Shown: positions 39,972-48,627 of the stretch, in pieces | Numbering within the stretch: the first letter of the stretch is position 1 | Layout: each line of letters starts with the position of its first letter | Assembly (NCBI RefSeq): GCF_900163715.1 | Contig: NZ_FWFF01000017.1 | Location: 62,001 to 126,000, forward strand | Origin: Brevibacterium yomogidense | GTDB taxonomy: Bacteria > Actinomycetota > Actinomycetes > Actinomycetales > Brevibacteriaceae | Reading direction: 5' to 3' | Length of the DNA stretch: 64,000 nt | The notes under the pieces: model-generated | Database searches by the model: none | What the model was told of the DNA's origin: nothing | The model's input: the letters and a program-made list of their open reading frames with translations, nothing else | Program-made: the position numbers and the translations under genes

Positions 39972-40403
39972 ATGCCTCCCAAGAAGAAGGTCGCCGGTCT
40001 GATCAAGCTGCAGATTCAGGCGGGCGCCGCTAACCCGGCACCCCCGATCGGCCCCGCGCTTGGTCAGCACGGCGTCAACATCATGGAGTTCTGCAAGGCG
40101 TACAACGCCGCGACGGAATCCCAGCGTGGCAACGTCATCCCCGTGGAGATCACCGTCTACGAGGACCGTTCGTTCACGTTCATCACGAAGACGCCGCCGG
40201 CCGCAGAGCTCATCAAGAAGGCCGCGGGCGTGAAGTCCGGCTCCGCGACGCCGCACACGGAGAAGGTGGGACACATCTCCGCCGACCAGGTGCGCGAGAT
40301 CGCTGAGCTGAAGATGACCGACCTCAACGCGAATGATGCTGAGGCCGCCGCGAAGATCGTGGCCGGCACGGCACGGTCGATGGGCATCACCACCGACGCC
40401 TGA
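39972..40403 (+). CDS. rplK: 50S ribosomal protein L11
   Basis: A 143-aa L11, component of the GTPase-associated centre. Starts [20 protein letters not shown]; seen [20 protein letters not shown] (thiostrepton-region proline helix), [19 protein letters not shown], and [19 protein letters not shown]. It is separated from rplA by 76 nt with a good Shine-Dalgarno for rplA. Confidence 0.98.
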   Translation: MPPKKKVAGLIKLQIQAGAANPAPPIGPALGQHGVNIMEFCKAYNAATESQRGNVIPVEITVYEDRSFTFITKTPPAAELIKKAAGVKSGSATPHTEKVGHISADQVREIAELKMTDLNANDAEAAAKIVAGTARSMGITTDA

Positions 40404-40479
40404 GATCTCCGGATCTCACACCACCCCAGTGGCAGGGCCCGCGCGGTCCGCACCACGACTGCTAGGAGAAGAAGAGCAG

Positions 40480-41175
40480 ATGGCAAAGCGCTCAAAGGCC
40501 TACGTGGCCGCCGCAGAGAAGATCGCTGCGGATACACAGTACGAACCGGCACAGGCGATCGCCCTGGCCAAGGAGACCTCGGTGTCGAAGTTCGACGGCA
40601 CCGTCGAAGTCGCCCTGCGCCTGAGCGTCGATCCCCGCAAGGCCGACCAGATGGTGCGCGGCACCGTCAACCTGCCCCACGGCACCGGCAAGACGGCCAA
40701 GGTCCTCGTCTTCGCCGCGGGTGACCGTGCTGAGGCAGCCCGCGCTGCAGGTGCCGACTTCGTCGGTTCCGATGACCTGCTGGAGAAGGTGGCCGACGGC
40801 TTCACCGACTTCGACGCGGCGGTCGCGACGCCGGACATGATGGGCAAGGTCGGACGTCTGGGCAAGGTCCTGGGCCCCCGTGGCCTCATGCCCAACCCGA
40901 AGACGGGCACCGTGACGATGGATGTCGCGAAGGCCGTCACGGACATCAAGGGCGGAAAGATCGAGTTCCGAGTGGACAAGCACTCGAACCTGCATTTCAT
41001 CATCGGCAAGGCGTCGTTCTCGCAGGAGCAGCTGGAGGAGAACTTCAAGGCTGCAGTCGATGAGATCAACCGCATCAAGCCCTCGTCCTCGAAGGGTCGC
41101 TACATCTCGAAGGCGACCGTGTCGACGACGAACGGCCCCGGCGTCCCCGTCGATGCCGGCACGCTGCGCGTCTGA
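40480..41175 (+). CDS. rplA: 50S ribosomal protein L1
   Basis: A 231-aa L1, the stalk protein at the E site and in many bacteria an autogenous repressor of the rplK-rplA transcript. Seen: [95 protein letters not shown] at 40480 has AGGAGAAGAAGAG upstream; the longer frame is rejected. Followed by a terminator. Confidence 0.98.
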   Translation: MAKRSKAYVAAAEKIAADTQYEPAQAIALAKETSVSKFDGTVEVALRLSVDPRKADQMVRGTVNLPHGTGKTAKVLVFAAGDRAEAARAAGADFVGSDDLLEKVADGFTDFDAAVATPDMMGKVGRLGKVLGPRGLMPNPKTGTVTMDVAKAVTDIKGGKIEFRVDKHSNLHFIIGKASFSQEQLEENFKAAVDEINRIKPSSSKGRYISKATVSTTNGPGVPVDAGTLRV

Positions 41176-41210
41176 TGTGATGCCGGTCCCGGTGCATCAC
41201 CGGACCTGAC

Positions 41211-41248
41211 GAAGGGCGGAAGCTCCCCTGCGGGGGCTTCCGCCCTTC
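41211..41248 (+). terminator. rplKA terminator
   Basis: Stem GAAGGGCGGAAG/CTTCCGCCCTTC with a CCCC/GGGG upper stem, 35 nt after rplA. The 84 nt that follow contain degenerate TCTTCTGCTGGGTGCTGG repeats before the dedA stop. Confidence 0.85.
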
Positions 41249-41332
41249 GTCGTCTCCACCTTCTCTGCTGGGTGCTGGCCGCAGTCTCTTCTGCTCATTG
41301 CGGGCCGCCGTCTCTTCTGCTGGGTGCTGGCG

Positions 41333-41935
41333 TCAGTCCGCTGTGCCGAGCGCCAGTCGGTCGGCGATGCGCGAGATGATCGCACCGATGACGAGCGATC
41401 CTCCGACTGCGATGGCGACCGATGCCCACATCGGCAGGGGAATCCACCGGGATGTGAGCCACCCGAAGGCGAGCGAGTAGGCGGTCCAGATCGCCCCCGC
41501 CGCGGCCGTGAGCCCCAGCCACTGGCGGACGTCGACGCGTTCCCCACCGGAGATCAGCGCGATGAGGGTGCGCCCCAGCGGGATGAACCGGGCGATCACC
41601 GCGAAGAGGAGCCCCCGCTCTGCGAGCCTGGACGACAGGCGGTCGATGCGATCCTGATTCGACGGGGACCGGAGCAGGGGCCACTGGGTGAATCCGCTGC
41701 GCATCCCCAGCAGGTACATGACGTGGTCTCCCACGATGGACCCGAGCGACCCGGCCAGGAGCAGCAGTGCGAGGTCGGGTGCCCCGGAATGCGCGTTCAC
41801 CGCGCCCAGAGCGACGATGAGCGCGCTGGAGGGGATGGGCGGCACGGCGGCGGACACCGCGATGAAGAACCCGAAGACCGGGTAGAGCCACGGGGAGCCG
41901 ACCAGGCCGATGACGTAGTCCTGCATATCCTGCAC
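41333..41935 (-). CDS. DedA/SNARE-associated family membrane protein
   Basis: A 200-aa DedA (VTT-domain) integral membrane protein. Seen: VPPIPSSALIVALGAV, GSLGSIVGDHVMYLLGMR (re-entrant loop), RGLLFAVIARFIPLGRTLIA (the family F/Y-x-R-x2-P-x2-R motif) and SGGERVDVRQWLGL. Members are linked to lipid scrambling and membrane homeostasis, so the cargo is inferred to be a lipid carrier such as undecaprenyl phosphate. GTG at 41935 is chosen because TAGGCT lies 6 nt upstream. It is the only minus-strand gene between rplA and rplJ, divergent from module B. Confidence 0.88.
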   Translation of the reverse strand: MQDMQDYVIGLVGSPWLYPVFGFFIAVSAAVPPIPSSALIVALGAVNAHSGAPDLALLLLAGSLGSIVGDHVMYLLGMRSGFTQWPLLRSPSNQDRIDRLSSRLAERGLLFAVIARFIPLGRTLIALISGGERVDVRQWLGLTAAAGAIWTAYSLAFGWLTSRWIPLPMWASVAIAVGGSLVIGAIISRIADRLALGTAD

Positions 41936-41941
41936 TGCCCC

Positions 41942-41947
41942 AGCCTA
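41942..41947 (-). promoter_or_regulatory. -10 hexamer TAGGCT, leaderless dedA promoter
   Basis: TAGGCT on the minus strand, 6 nt before the dedA GTG. Confidence 0.45.
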
Positions 41948-42003
41948 GACTCCCCGTGCCAGGATCGGCACGCGAGCGGGGCCCGGGCGCGTGGACGGTC
42001 TTC

Positions 42004-42009
42004 TAGGAT
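42004..42009 (+). promoter_or_regulatory. -10 hexamer TAGGAT, leaderless promoter of module B
   Basis: TAGGAT lies 6 nt before the ATG at 42016. Confidence 0.5.
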
Positions 42010-42015
42010 CATGGC

Positions 42016-43821
42016 ATGACCACGAGTTCAGGCGGCGCCCGCGATTGGCGCGATCCCACGCTGTCGGCATCGGAGATCGCAGATCTCTTCGTGCGGGTGC
42101 ACGGCGACGCGCTGCGGGAGACGGGTGCTGTGCTGTCTGTCCCGGGGGCGCAGGACCTCGTCGCCGCCGGGTTCATCGATCGCGCTGTCGCGGCGCTGGA
42201 ACGGGTGGGGGAGGAGTCGGACGGGGTCCGCTGCCTGGCGGTCTTCAGCCCGCCCGTCGTGCCTGAGGACGACGAGGACCCGTACTTCTACTCGCAGACG
42301 GTGCGCGAGGCCGAGCAGGAGATCGCCGTGCGGCTCAGCGACGACATGTTCCCGCTGGTGATCTCGTTCTTCGACGTCTACGGTTCCTCACCGACCCCGT
42401 CCGTCTACGCAGTGGGCGAGTCCGGCGTGAGCGACACGCTCCCGGGGAACCGTGTGGGGCCCGGCGGCGGCTCCGGCTGGCCGGAGGACTTCGGGGACGA
42501 CTTCCGCGTGAACCCTGAGCCAGCGGTCGATCTGGCGTCTCGCTGGGGTGCGGACTGGCTGGGCCGAGGGGCTCGTCCGAACCCGCAGGACTACGAGGCA
42601 TCAGGCTTCGAGAACGGTGACATCACGAAGTACCTGGAGACTCACGAGCCCGGGGGTGCGGATGCGATCGTCGCCGCCAGCGTGCTGGGCTTCGGCGGCA
42701 TCGGCGTGTACTGGTATCTCTCCCGCCGCACACGACTCATCGAGCAGGAGGCTCAGCGCGGCGCAGAGATGGCCCCGACGCGTGTTCCCCTGAGCATCGT
42801 CGAGCGGCTTCCGGAGCTGCTGGAGGCGCCGACCCCTGCAGTGGACCCGCAGCGCGCGACGTCATCGGCAGGACTGGACTGGGCGCTCGCGCTGCGCGAC
42901 GCGGGGGACGACTGCGCGATCCTCGCGGAGCGGATCCGTGCCCGGCTGCCTGACGGCTCAGTGAAGACGCGGACCGTGACGTCGCGGATGGTCGATGACG
43001 CGGTGCCCCCGGTCGAGGCCGCGGCGCTCGTCGTCCTCCGCGCAGAGGTCGAGTCGCGCGAGCGGATGTGGGAGCGGCACCTCCAGGACGGTCTGGAACC
43101 CGACCCCGCACGCCTGCCGCGCTTCTGCGCCTTCAACCCGTTCCACGGGCAGACGACGCTCACCGCCTCCGTGCAGGGGGCCTCGGCGTCGGTCGACGTG
43201 CCCGCATGCACAGCCTGCCGCGACGCTCTGGGGCGCGATGAGGCGCCCGATGCGCTCAGGGTGCTGTCCGACGGACGGGTCCGCGGGTACACCGACGTGC
43301 ACGACGACTATGCGACGAGCATGTTCGGAGCCGTGCGGCCGCTGGGCCCGATCGTGACCGGACTCCCCGACTCCCAGCCGGTCGGCAGACGGGACGGGAG
43401 GGGCGATGTCGTCCGCGGCTGTCTGTCGCTGCTCGTCATGCCGGTGCTCATCCTCCTGCTCGCCGCGATCATCGGCGCGAGCGTGTCGATACTGCTGGCC
43501 GGATGGGAGCCGGAGCGCTTCTTCACCGAGGCCGAGCTGGCCCAGCGGGCAGCGGAGGCCGGCCCCACTGTGCTGGGCTATCCGATCCTCAACGCGCTAC
43601 GCGGTGCAGGGATCGGTGCCGTCGGAGCCCTGTTATTCGCCGGGTTGGCAGCCGCCATCGTCACAGCGTTCCGTTCGAGCGGGGACGGCAGCGGCACCGG
43701 GTCGGACGCGGACGGAACGGGTTCGGCCGGGAGCAGCGGATTCGACCCGAATCGACCCAGCGAACTCAAGAACCCCGCAGTCCAGCAGAACATCCTGCGT
43801 CTGCGGGACGGCACGCAGTGA
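42016..43821 (+). CDS. module B protein 1: membrane protein with DPxHG/CxxC-like domain
   Basis: A 601-aa protein not assigned to a named family. N-terminal alpha/beta domain of about 200 residues (VRCLAVFSPPVV, MFPLVISFFDVYG) without a signal peptide; span about 216-236; helical cytoplasmic segment; then a Cys/His domain: FCAFNPFHGQTT (Cys371, His377), PACTAC (Cys398, Cys401), and GYTDVHDDYATSMFG, matching the C-terminal domain of the module A/B second proteins with an Asn for Asp change. Two more spans (about 470-492 and 530-550) and a Gly/Ser/Thr-rich tail follow. The stop overlaps the next start (GTGA). Inferred to form a complex with the next protein. Confidence 0.75.
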   Translation: MTTSSGGARDWRDPTLSASEIADLFVRVHGDALRETGAVLSVPGAQDLVAAGFIDRAVAALERVGEESDGVRCLAVFSPPVVPEDDEDPYFYSQTVREAEQEIAVRLSDDMFPLVISFFDVYGSSPTPSVYAVGESGVSDTLPGNRVGPGGGSGWPEDFGDDFRVNPEPAVDLASRWGADWLGRGARPNPQDYEASGFENGDITKYLETHEPGGADAIVAASVLGFGGIGVYWYLSRRTRLIEQEAQRGAEMAPTRVPLSIVERLPELLEAPTPAVDPQRATSSAGLDWALALRDAGDDCAILAERIRARLPDGSVKTRTVTSRMVDDAVPPVEAAALVVLRAEVESRERMWERHLQDGLEPDPARLPRFCAFNPFHGQTTLTASVQGASASVDVPACTACRDALGRDEAPDALRVLSDGRVRGYTDVHDDYATSMFGAVRPLGPIVTGLPDSQPVGRRDGRGDVVRGCLSLLVMPVLILLLAAIIGASVSILLAGWEPERFFTEAELAQRAAEAGPTVLGYPILNALRGAGIGAVGALLFAGLAAAIVTAFRSSGDGSGTGSDADGTGSAGSSGFDPNRPSELKNPAVQQNILRLRDGTQ

Positions 43822-45122
43822 GCGCGAGCGCAGGGGTCCTCGCCGAGACGATCGCTGAGCACCTCTCAGAGTCGTCCGTCTACGTCGACCCCGCGGCCGC
43901 GTCGCGGATCCCCGATGTCACGCTCGAGCAGGTGACCGCGAAGGCAGAGGCGCTGCCGTATGACACCTACGTCCTCATCGTGGGCGATGACGTCGACCGC
44001 AGCGATCTGGGCGAGCTCGTGCACGAGCGCACCGGGCAGGACGGGCTCTACCTGGTCGCATCCCCTCGCGGAACCCTCGACGCGCACATCGCGCATGACG
44101 GATCGGAAGCACTCGACGGGGTCCGCGAGGTCATAAGTGCCCACCAGGGCCCGGGAACGGGCTACGAGGGGGTGCGACTGCTCGTCGAGACGCTCGATGA
44201 GCTGGGTGCGGAGGGCGCGGTGCCGGATGCTGACACAGATGCGGACCTCGGAGCCGGAGCCGACGCAGGCGCGGACTCGCCGGGGGAGACCGGTTCCACC
44301 GGCACCTCGATCCAGGAGGAGCCCGGCGCGGGCGGGGCTCCGCTGGGAGGGCTGAGCCCGGACGTGCTGATCCTGCTGCTCCTGATCGTCGGGATCGCGG
44401 CGGCATTCATCGGGACACGACTGCTGAACGCGGGTCTGCGGAAGCGGACGCTCGCGCGACGGCAGCGCTTCTCCCGGATCCCGGCGGATCTGCTGCTGAG
44501 CGCGGCGCGCATGCAGCGGCAGAGCATCCGCCGCACGCTCGCGGAGGACACCCTCCACCTGTCGGCCGACCTGGTCGCGTTGGACACCGATGACCTCACC
44601 GAGGAGCAGGCCGGCCTCGTGCGCCACGGCATGGACGCGTACACCTACGCCGGACGGCTGGTCGATGCGGAGGATGCGACGCGGGCGGACCTCGCAGGGG
44701 TCCTGGTCCTGCTGACGATCGTCGCGGACGACCTCGCGCAGGTGCAGGGCGCGGATCCGCAGGAGCGTGACTCGCTGTGCTCCGTCGACCCCACGCATGG
44801 TCAGGCACGTGCGAGGCGGGTGCACGAGCGGGGGGATGCGCACGGTGCCGCGGGGGCTGAGTCCGAGGCTGGAATTGTGATTGGCGCTGGGGCTGGGACT
44901 GAGTCTGGGACTGGAGCGGGCGCTGTCGGGAGCGCCGGTCGAGGGTCGCCGGTGTGTGCTCGCTGCGACGATGACTTGGCCGCCGGTCGGCGGCCCCGCT
45001 GGCTCCTCGACCGGGGGAAGCCCTATTCGGAGCGGGACACGGTCTGGGCCCGCACCCGGTTCGGCACCGGAGGCGGCGACCTCGTGGAGCTCGTGAAGGA
45101 CGAGCTCGCCGCGCGCCGGTAG
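43818..45122 (+). CDS. module B protein 2: TPM-like membrane protein with C-terminal DPxHG/CxxC domain
   Basis: A 434-aa paralogue of the protein at 28491. N-terminal alpha/beta domain (about residues 1-130) with SSVYVDPAAASRIPDV and DTYVLIVGDDVDRSDLGELV; an Asp/Gly-rich linker; a span (about 183-202); a helical region with EEQAGLVRHGMDAYTYAGRL that closely matches the module A protein; then LCSVDPTHGQARA (Cys321, His327), a long Gly/Ala-rich insert, PVCARC (Cys380, Cys383), and GKPYSERDTVWARTRFG. No signal peptide is visible, unlike module A, so the topology of the N-domain is less certain. The insert between His and CxxC is low-complexity and repeat-like. Confidence 0.77.
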   Translation: MSASAGVLAETIAEHLSESSVYVDPAAASRIPDVTLEQVTAKAEALPYDTYVLIVGDDVDRSDLGELVHERTGQDGLYLVASPRGTLDAHIAHDGSEALDGVREVISAHQGPGTGYEGVRLLVETLDELGAEGAVPDADTDADLGAGADAGADSPGETGSTGTSIQEEPGAGGAPLGGLSPDVLILLLLIVGIAAAFIGTRLLNAGLRKRTLARRQRFSRIPADLLLSAARMQRQSIRRTLAEDTLHLSADLVALDTDDLTEEQAGLVRHGMDAYTYAGRLVDAEDATRADLAGVLVLLTIVADDLAQVQGADPQERDSLCSVDPTHGQARARRVHERGDAHGAAGAESEAGIVIGAGAGTESGTGAGAVGSAGRGSPVCARCDDDLAAGRRPRWLLDRGKPYSERDTVWARTRFGTGGGDLVELVKDELAARR

Positions 45123-45177
45123 GAGAGCAGAGTTCGCTGCGGGCCGGTAGGATGAGGGCCCCGGCGCAGACGACGCT

Positions 45178-45206
45178 TTGACGTCACCACCGGAAGTCTG
45201 TAGTGT
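45178..45206 (+). promoter_or_regulatory. rplJL promoter
   Basis: TTGACG (45178-45183), 17-nt spacer, TAGTGT (45201-45206): near-consensus sigma-70-type promoter about 210 nt before rplJ. Confidence 0.8.
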
Positions 45207-45344
45207 TACCGATTGCCCAAGACCGTCGGTCTCTGCGGTGCCTGTCCTCATCACGGGGAGAGCGCCAGCGGACGAAGACTCTTCAGTGAGTGACCCGCGC
45301 AGGTGAGAACTTCGACAGCGAGCATGCGTGCACGCTGGAATCCG

Positions 45345-45376
45345 AGCGTCTCATGCCTGCGCATGGGACGCTTTTT
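45345..45376 (+). promoter_or_regulatory. L10 leader hairpin/attenuator
   Basis: AGCGTC-T-CATGC pairs with GCATG-G-GACGCT around CTGC, followed by TTTT. It is an intrinsic-terminator-like hairpin 41 nt before rplJ. The preceding leader can fold alternatively through GCGTGCACGC (45326-45335). Fits an L10-type attenuator. Confidence 0.65.
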
Positions 45377-45416
45377 CTGTGGGTCGGGATGCACCGACAT
45401 CAACGAAAGGAATGCC

Positions 45417-45959
45417 ATGGCGAGGCCCGACAAGGCAGCCGCGGTCGCGGAGATCAAGCAGGAGCTTGAGTCCTCGAACGCCGCATTGCTGACCGAGTAC
45501 CGCGGGCTCACCGTTGCGCAGATGAAGGATCTGCGCAGGTCGCTTGGTGAGCACGCCACCTACGCCGTGGTGAAGAACACTCTCACCGCCATCGCTGCCA
45601 AAGAAGCAGGGATCGACGCCTTCGAAGGACAGCTTGCCGGACCCACGGCAATCGCGTTCGTCAAGGGCGAGCCCTCTGAGGCCGCGAAGGCGCTGCGTGA
45701 CTTCGCCAAGGCGAATCCCCAGCTCGTCATCAAGGCGGGAGTCCTCGAGGGCTCCGCGCTGACCGCTGAGGACATCACCACGCTCGCCGATCTGGAATCC
45801 CGCGAGGTGCTGCTTGCGAAGGCAGCCGGTGCCATGAAGGCAGGTCTGTACCAGGCCGCCTACCTGTTCACCGCCCCGCTGGTCAAGACCGTGCGAACAG
45901 TCGACGCTCTGCGCGAGAAGAACGGCGGTGCCGAAGAGGCACCGGCCGCAGACGCCTGA
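45417..45959 (+). CDS. rplJ: 50S ribosomal protein L10
   Basis: A 180-aa L10, base of the L7/L12 stalk. Seen: [77 protein letters not shown], and the C-terminal helix that carries L12 dimers. ATG at 45417 has AAAGGAA 5 nt upstream; the longer frame covers the leader hairpin. It is 69 nt before rplL. Confidence 0.98.
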   Translation: MARPDKAAAVAEIKQELESSNAALLTEYRGLTVAQMKDLRRSLGEHATYAVVKNTLTAIAAKEAGIDAFEGQLAGPTAIAFVKGEPSEAAKALRDFAKANPQLVIKAGVLEGSALTAEDITTLADLESREVLLAKAAGAMKAGLYQAAYLFTAPLVKTVRTVDALREKNGGAEEAPAADA

Positions 45960-46028
45960 GCCAGACACCCCGAACACCCCCACTGGCCGGAGCACCACTC
46001 CCGGTCGCGAATGGAAGGAACAGCCACC

Positions 46029-46418
46029 ATGGCTAAGCTCACACCCGCAGAGCTCATCGAGGGCTTCAAGGAGCTCTCCCTCATCGAGCTGTCGGACTTC
46101 GTCAAGCAGTTCGAGGAGACCTTCGAGGTCGAGGCAGCGGCTCCGGTCGCAGCTGCTGCAGCTCCGGCAGCCGGCGGCGCCGGCGGCGGCGAGGCTGCTG
46201 AAGAGCAGACCGAATTCGACGTCGTGCTCGAAGCCGCAGGCGAGAAGAAGGTCCCGGTCATCAAGGAGGTCCGTGGACTCACGTCGCTCGGACTGAAGGA
46301 AGCCAAGGACCTCGTCGACTCCGCTCCGAAGGCTGTCCTCGAGGGCGTCGACAAGGACGCTGCCGAGAAGGCCAAGGAGACACTCGAGGCTGCAGGCGCG
46401 ACCGTCACCGTCAAGTGA
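46029..46418 (+). CDS. rplL: 50S ribosomal protein L7/L12
   Basis: A 129-aa L7/L12. The N-terminal dimerisation helices [18 protein letters not shown] are followed by an Ala/Gly hinge and the factor-binding C-terminal domain: [40 protein letters not shown], ending TVTVK. ATG at 46029 has AAGGAA 6 nt upstream. Two terminators follow. Confidence 0.98.
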   Translation: MAKLTPAELIEGFKELSLIELSDFVKQFEETFEVEAAAPVAAAAAPAAGGAGGGEAAEEQTEFDVVLEAAGEKKVPVIKEVRGLTSLGLKEAKDLVDSAPKAVLEGVDKDAAEKAKETLEAAGATVTVK

Positions 46419-46424
46419 TGTCGC

Positions 46425-46458
46425 CCGTGTGAGCCACCGCGCGCGGCGGCTCACACGG
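46425..46458 (+). terminator. first hairpin after rplL
   Basis: CCGTGTGAGCC pairs with GGCTCACACGG around 12 nt, right after the rplL stop. No U-tract. Confidence 0.7.
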
Positions 46459-46470
46459 AGCTTCGCATCG

Positions 46471-46507
46471 AACGGCCCCCGACCCACTCAGTGGGACGGG
46501 GGCCGTT
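46471..46507. terminator. bidirectional terminator between rplL and the MBL gene
   Basis: AACGGCCCCCG-A-CCCAC pairs with GTGGG-A-CGGGGGCCGTT around TCA, followed by TCTG. Convergent genes flank it. Confidence 0.85.
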
Positions 46508-46583
46508 CTGCATCCGTCGAGGCGGTGGGACGGTGGTGCCTTGATGCGGTCCGATGGCCCGATGCGGTCCGAGGCACGACGCG

Positions 46584-47441
46584 TCAGAGGATCCGTGTGA
46601 CGCCGACTCCGGATGATGGGTCGACGCGTGCGGTCGGTGCCGGGGCGGCATCGCCCGCGAGGGCTCCCACGACGCGGGTCGGCAGCGTCGAGGCGTCGTC
46701 GGCCTCGGCGGCGTGCAACAGGTCATCGCGCTGGGTCTCGACGAAGGCGCGACCGACCGGGCTGCCGTGGCCGGGCACGAACACGTCGACGTCGGGCAGC
46801 GCGAGGAGCGATTCGAGCGAGCGCGCCCACGCGAGCGGGGTCGCATCGAGGCCCACCTGCGGCGGCGCCCCCTCCTCGACGAGGTCGCCGCAGACGACGA
46901 TCGGTCCGGCGCGGACCACGAGGTCCGTGTCCGTGTGCCCGGTCATGTGCAGGAACTCGACTCGGTGGGCCTCGATGCGGTGAGCCTCGACCCGGTGGGC
47001 AGTACCGCCTCCAGGCGCCGACTCCGCTCCGGATGCCTCATCGGCGCGTCGTGCGCCCAGGTCGAGGATCTCGCCGTCCGCGACGGCGCGGGTCGGGACG
47101 ACCAGCGCGTCGGGGGAGGGGAGATCGAGGACGTGCTCGCTCGCCTCCGCGTGCTGCAGCCATGCGGACCCGGGGGAGTCGCGCACGAAGGCGGGCGACG
47201 CGAGGAATTCGGCGACCCCGGCCTCGGCGAATGTCGGGTTGCCGAAGAAGTGGTCCCAGTGGTCGTGGGTGTTCGCGACGATGAGGGGCAGATCGGTCAG
47301 GTCGCGGACCGCTGAGAGGATCCTCCCGGCCTGGTCCGGGCCGGAACCGGTGTCGACCAGCAGCGCGCGGTCGGAGCCGGTGATCAGCACGCAGGTGAGT
47401 CGGGCGGGATCGGAGACGAGGACGTGCACGGTGGCGGACAT
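46584..47441 (-). CDS. MBL-fold (metallo-beta-lactamase-like) hydrolase
   Basis: A 285-aa metallo-beta-lactamase-fold protein. Seen: LLVDTGSGPDQAGRIL, the metal motif VANTHDHWDHFFGNP (H-x-H-x-D-H), LHMTGHTDTDLVV, VVCGDLVEEG, and VFVPGHGSPVG, giving all five metal-ligand stations. The function within this superfamily is not determined (SoxH/hydrolase-like, thioesterase or lactonase possible). Start ATG 47441 is chosen because GAGAAT lies 7 nt upstream; an ATG three codons earlier is the alternative. A short EAHRV/EAHRI repeat lies in a loop. Divergent from a GNAT gene, with only 34 nt between. Confidence 0.87.
   Translation of the reverse strand: MSATVHVLVSDPARLTCVLITGSDRALLVDTGSGPDQAGRILSAVRDLTDLPLIVANTHDHWDHFFGNPTFAEAGVAEFLASPAFVRDSPGSAWLQHAEASEHVLDLPSPDALVVPTRAVADGEILDLGARRADEASGAESAPGGGTAHRVEAHRIEAHRVEFLHMTGHTDTDLVVRAGPIVVCGDLVEEGAPPQVGLDATPLAWARSLESLLALPDVDVFVPGHGSPVGRAFVETQRDDLLHAAEADDASTLPTRVVGALAGDAAPAPTARVDPSSGVGVTRIL
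46959..47003. repeat. three 15-bp repeats inside the MBL gene
   Basis: Units at 46959, 46974 and 46989, on the minus strand encoding x-A/x-HRV, EAHRI, EAHRV. In frame. Confidence 0.7.
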
Positions 47442-47448
47442 GCCCGCC

Positions 47449-47469
47449 ATTCTCACAGATCCGTAGACT
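47449..47469. promoter_or_regulatory. divergent leaderless promoters of the MBL and GNAT genes
   Basis: GAGAAT on the minus strand (47454-47449) is 7 nt before the MBL ATG, and TAGACT on the plus strand (47464-47469) is 6 nt before the GNAT GTG. The two -10 elements are only 9 nt apart, so polymerase binding would be mutually exclusive. Confidence 0.5.
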
Positions 47470-47475
47470 GGGCGT

Positions 47476-48627
47476 GTGATCCACAGCGTCTCCATGATCC
47501 GCTCGATCGATCTCCCGGCCGACGAAGCCGCACACGTGGACTTCCACGAGCGGCTCGCAGCCGTGGGGCTGGCTGCGATGAGCGATCGTCTGGGGATCCC
47601 CGAGCTCGCGACGACCGCAGAGCGCCGGCGCAGCGAATGGACGCACGACGCGACCCGTGTCTGCGAGGCGGCGATCGCACTGGATGCGACCGGGCGTGCT
47701 GTGGGCGCGTGGGTGGTCGAGGTCCCGGTCCGGGAAAACACCGACACCGCCTACGTGCAGGTCCTCGATCCGCCGCTGGTCGCAGTCGCCGAGGCGGATG
47801 CCCTGCATGCGGCCCTGCTCGCGGACGCGCTCGCGGCAGTGCGACGGCACGGTCGGCACGTGGTGTTCACGCATGAAGTCCTGACGGAGGTCGTCGGAGA
47901 TCCTCTCTCACCGCTGGTCCTGGGTCAGGACGGCGATCGGACTCTCGACGAGGGCGCGCACTTCACCGTGGTCGACCATCCGCCGGCGGGGTCGACCATT
48001 CCAGTGCGGTCGCGCAGCGGAACGGTGTCGCAGTCGGACCGCAGTGTGCGACGGATGACGGCCGCGGGCTTCGCCCCCGTGCAGATCGAGAGGTTCTCCG
48101 TCCTCGCGCTCATGTCGCCCGGAGGCGGCGGTGCCGCCCCTCCGGGCTCGCGAGTGGTCAGCTGGGTGGACGGTGCGCCGAAGGAGTGGGCCGCGCAGCT
48201 TGCGGACCTCTACTCCGTCTTCGAGGCGACCGTTCCCACCGGGGGCGCGTCCTTCGAGCCGGAGACGTGGGACGTGGCCAGGCTCCGGGAAGCGGAGGCG
48301 ACCGCCCGTGCCTCCGACGTCGTGCGGGTCGTCAGTGCGATCGCAGAGGGGCGACGACTCCTCGCCTTCACCCTGTTCGAGCAGACCCCCGGCAGTCCGG
48401 TCGTCTTCCAGGAGCACACGGTCGTGCGCCCGGAGGCCAGGGGGCGGGGGCTCGCAGTCGCGGTGAAGAGGGCCAACGCGGCGCACCTGCGCGCCGTCTC
48501 TCCCGATGCTGAGACCGTCTGCACGTGGAACGCCGTGGAGAATACCGCGATGATCGCGGTGAACACGGCGGCCGGATTCCGTCCGCGGGCCTTCTCCGTC
48601 CTGTGGGAGCTGCGTCTCGAGGGGTGA
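47476..48627 (+). CDS. tandem GNAT-like acetyltransferase
   Basis: A 383-aa protein. The C-terminal half has a recognisable GNAT acetyl-CoA site, EHTVVRPEARGRGLAVAVKR, and CTWNAVENTAMIAVNTAAGF. The N-terminal half (AALDATGRAVGAWVVEVPV style strands) looks like a second, degenerate GNAT fold, an arrangement seen in actinobacterial two-domain acetyltransferases. Substrate unknown. GTG at 47476 with TAGACT 6 nt upstream implies a leaderless mRNA. Its stop lies within the first unit of a tandem repeat, and the next gene is rpoB. Confidence 0.82.
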   Translation: MIHSVSMIRSIDLPADEAAHVDFHERLAAVGLAAMSDRLGIPELATTAERRRSEWTHDATRVCEAAIALDATGRAVGAWVVEVPVRENTDTAYVQVLDPPLVAVAEADALHAALLADALAAVRRHGRHVVFTHEVLTEVVGDPLSPLVLGQDGDRTLDEGAHFTVVDHPPAGSTIPVRSRSGTVSQSDRSVRRMTAAGFAPVQIERFSVLALMSPGGGGAAPPGSRVVSWVDGAPKEWAAQLADLYSVFEATVPTGGASFEPETWDVARLREAEATARASDVVRVVSAIAEGRRLLAFTLFEQTPGSPVVFQEHTVVRPEARGRGLAVAVKRANAAHLRAVSPDAETVCTWNAVENTAMIAVNTAAGFRPRAFSVLWELRLEG

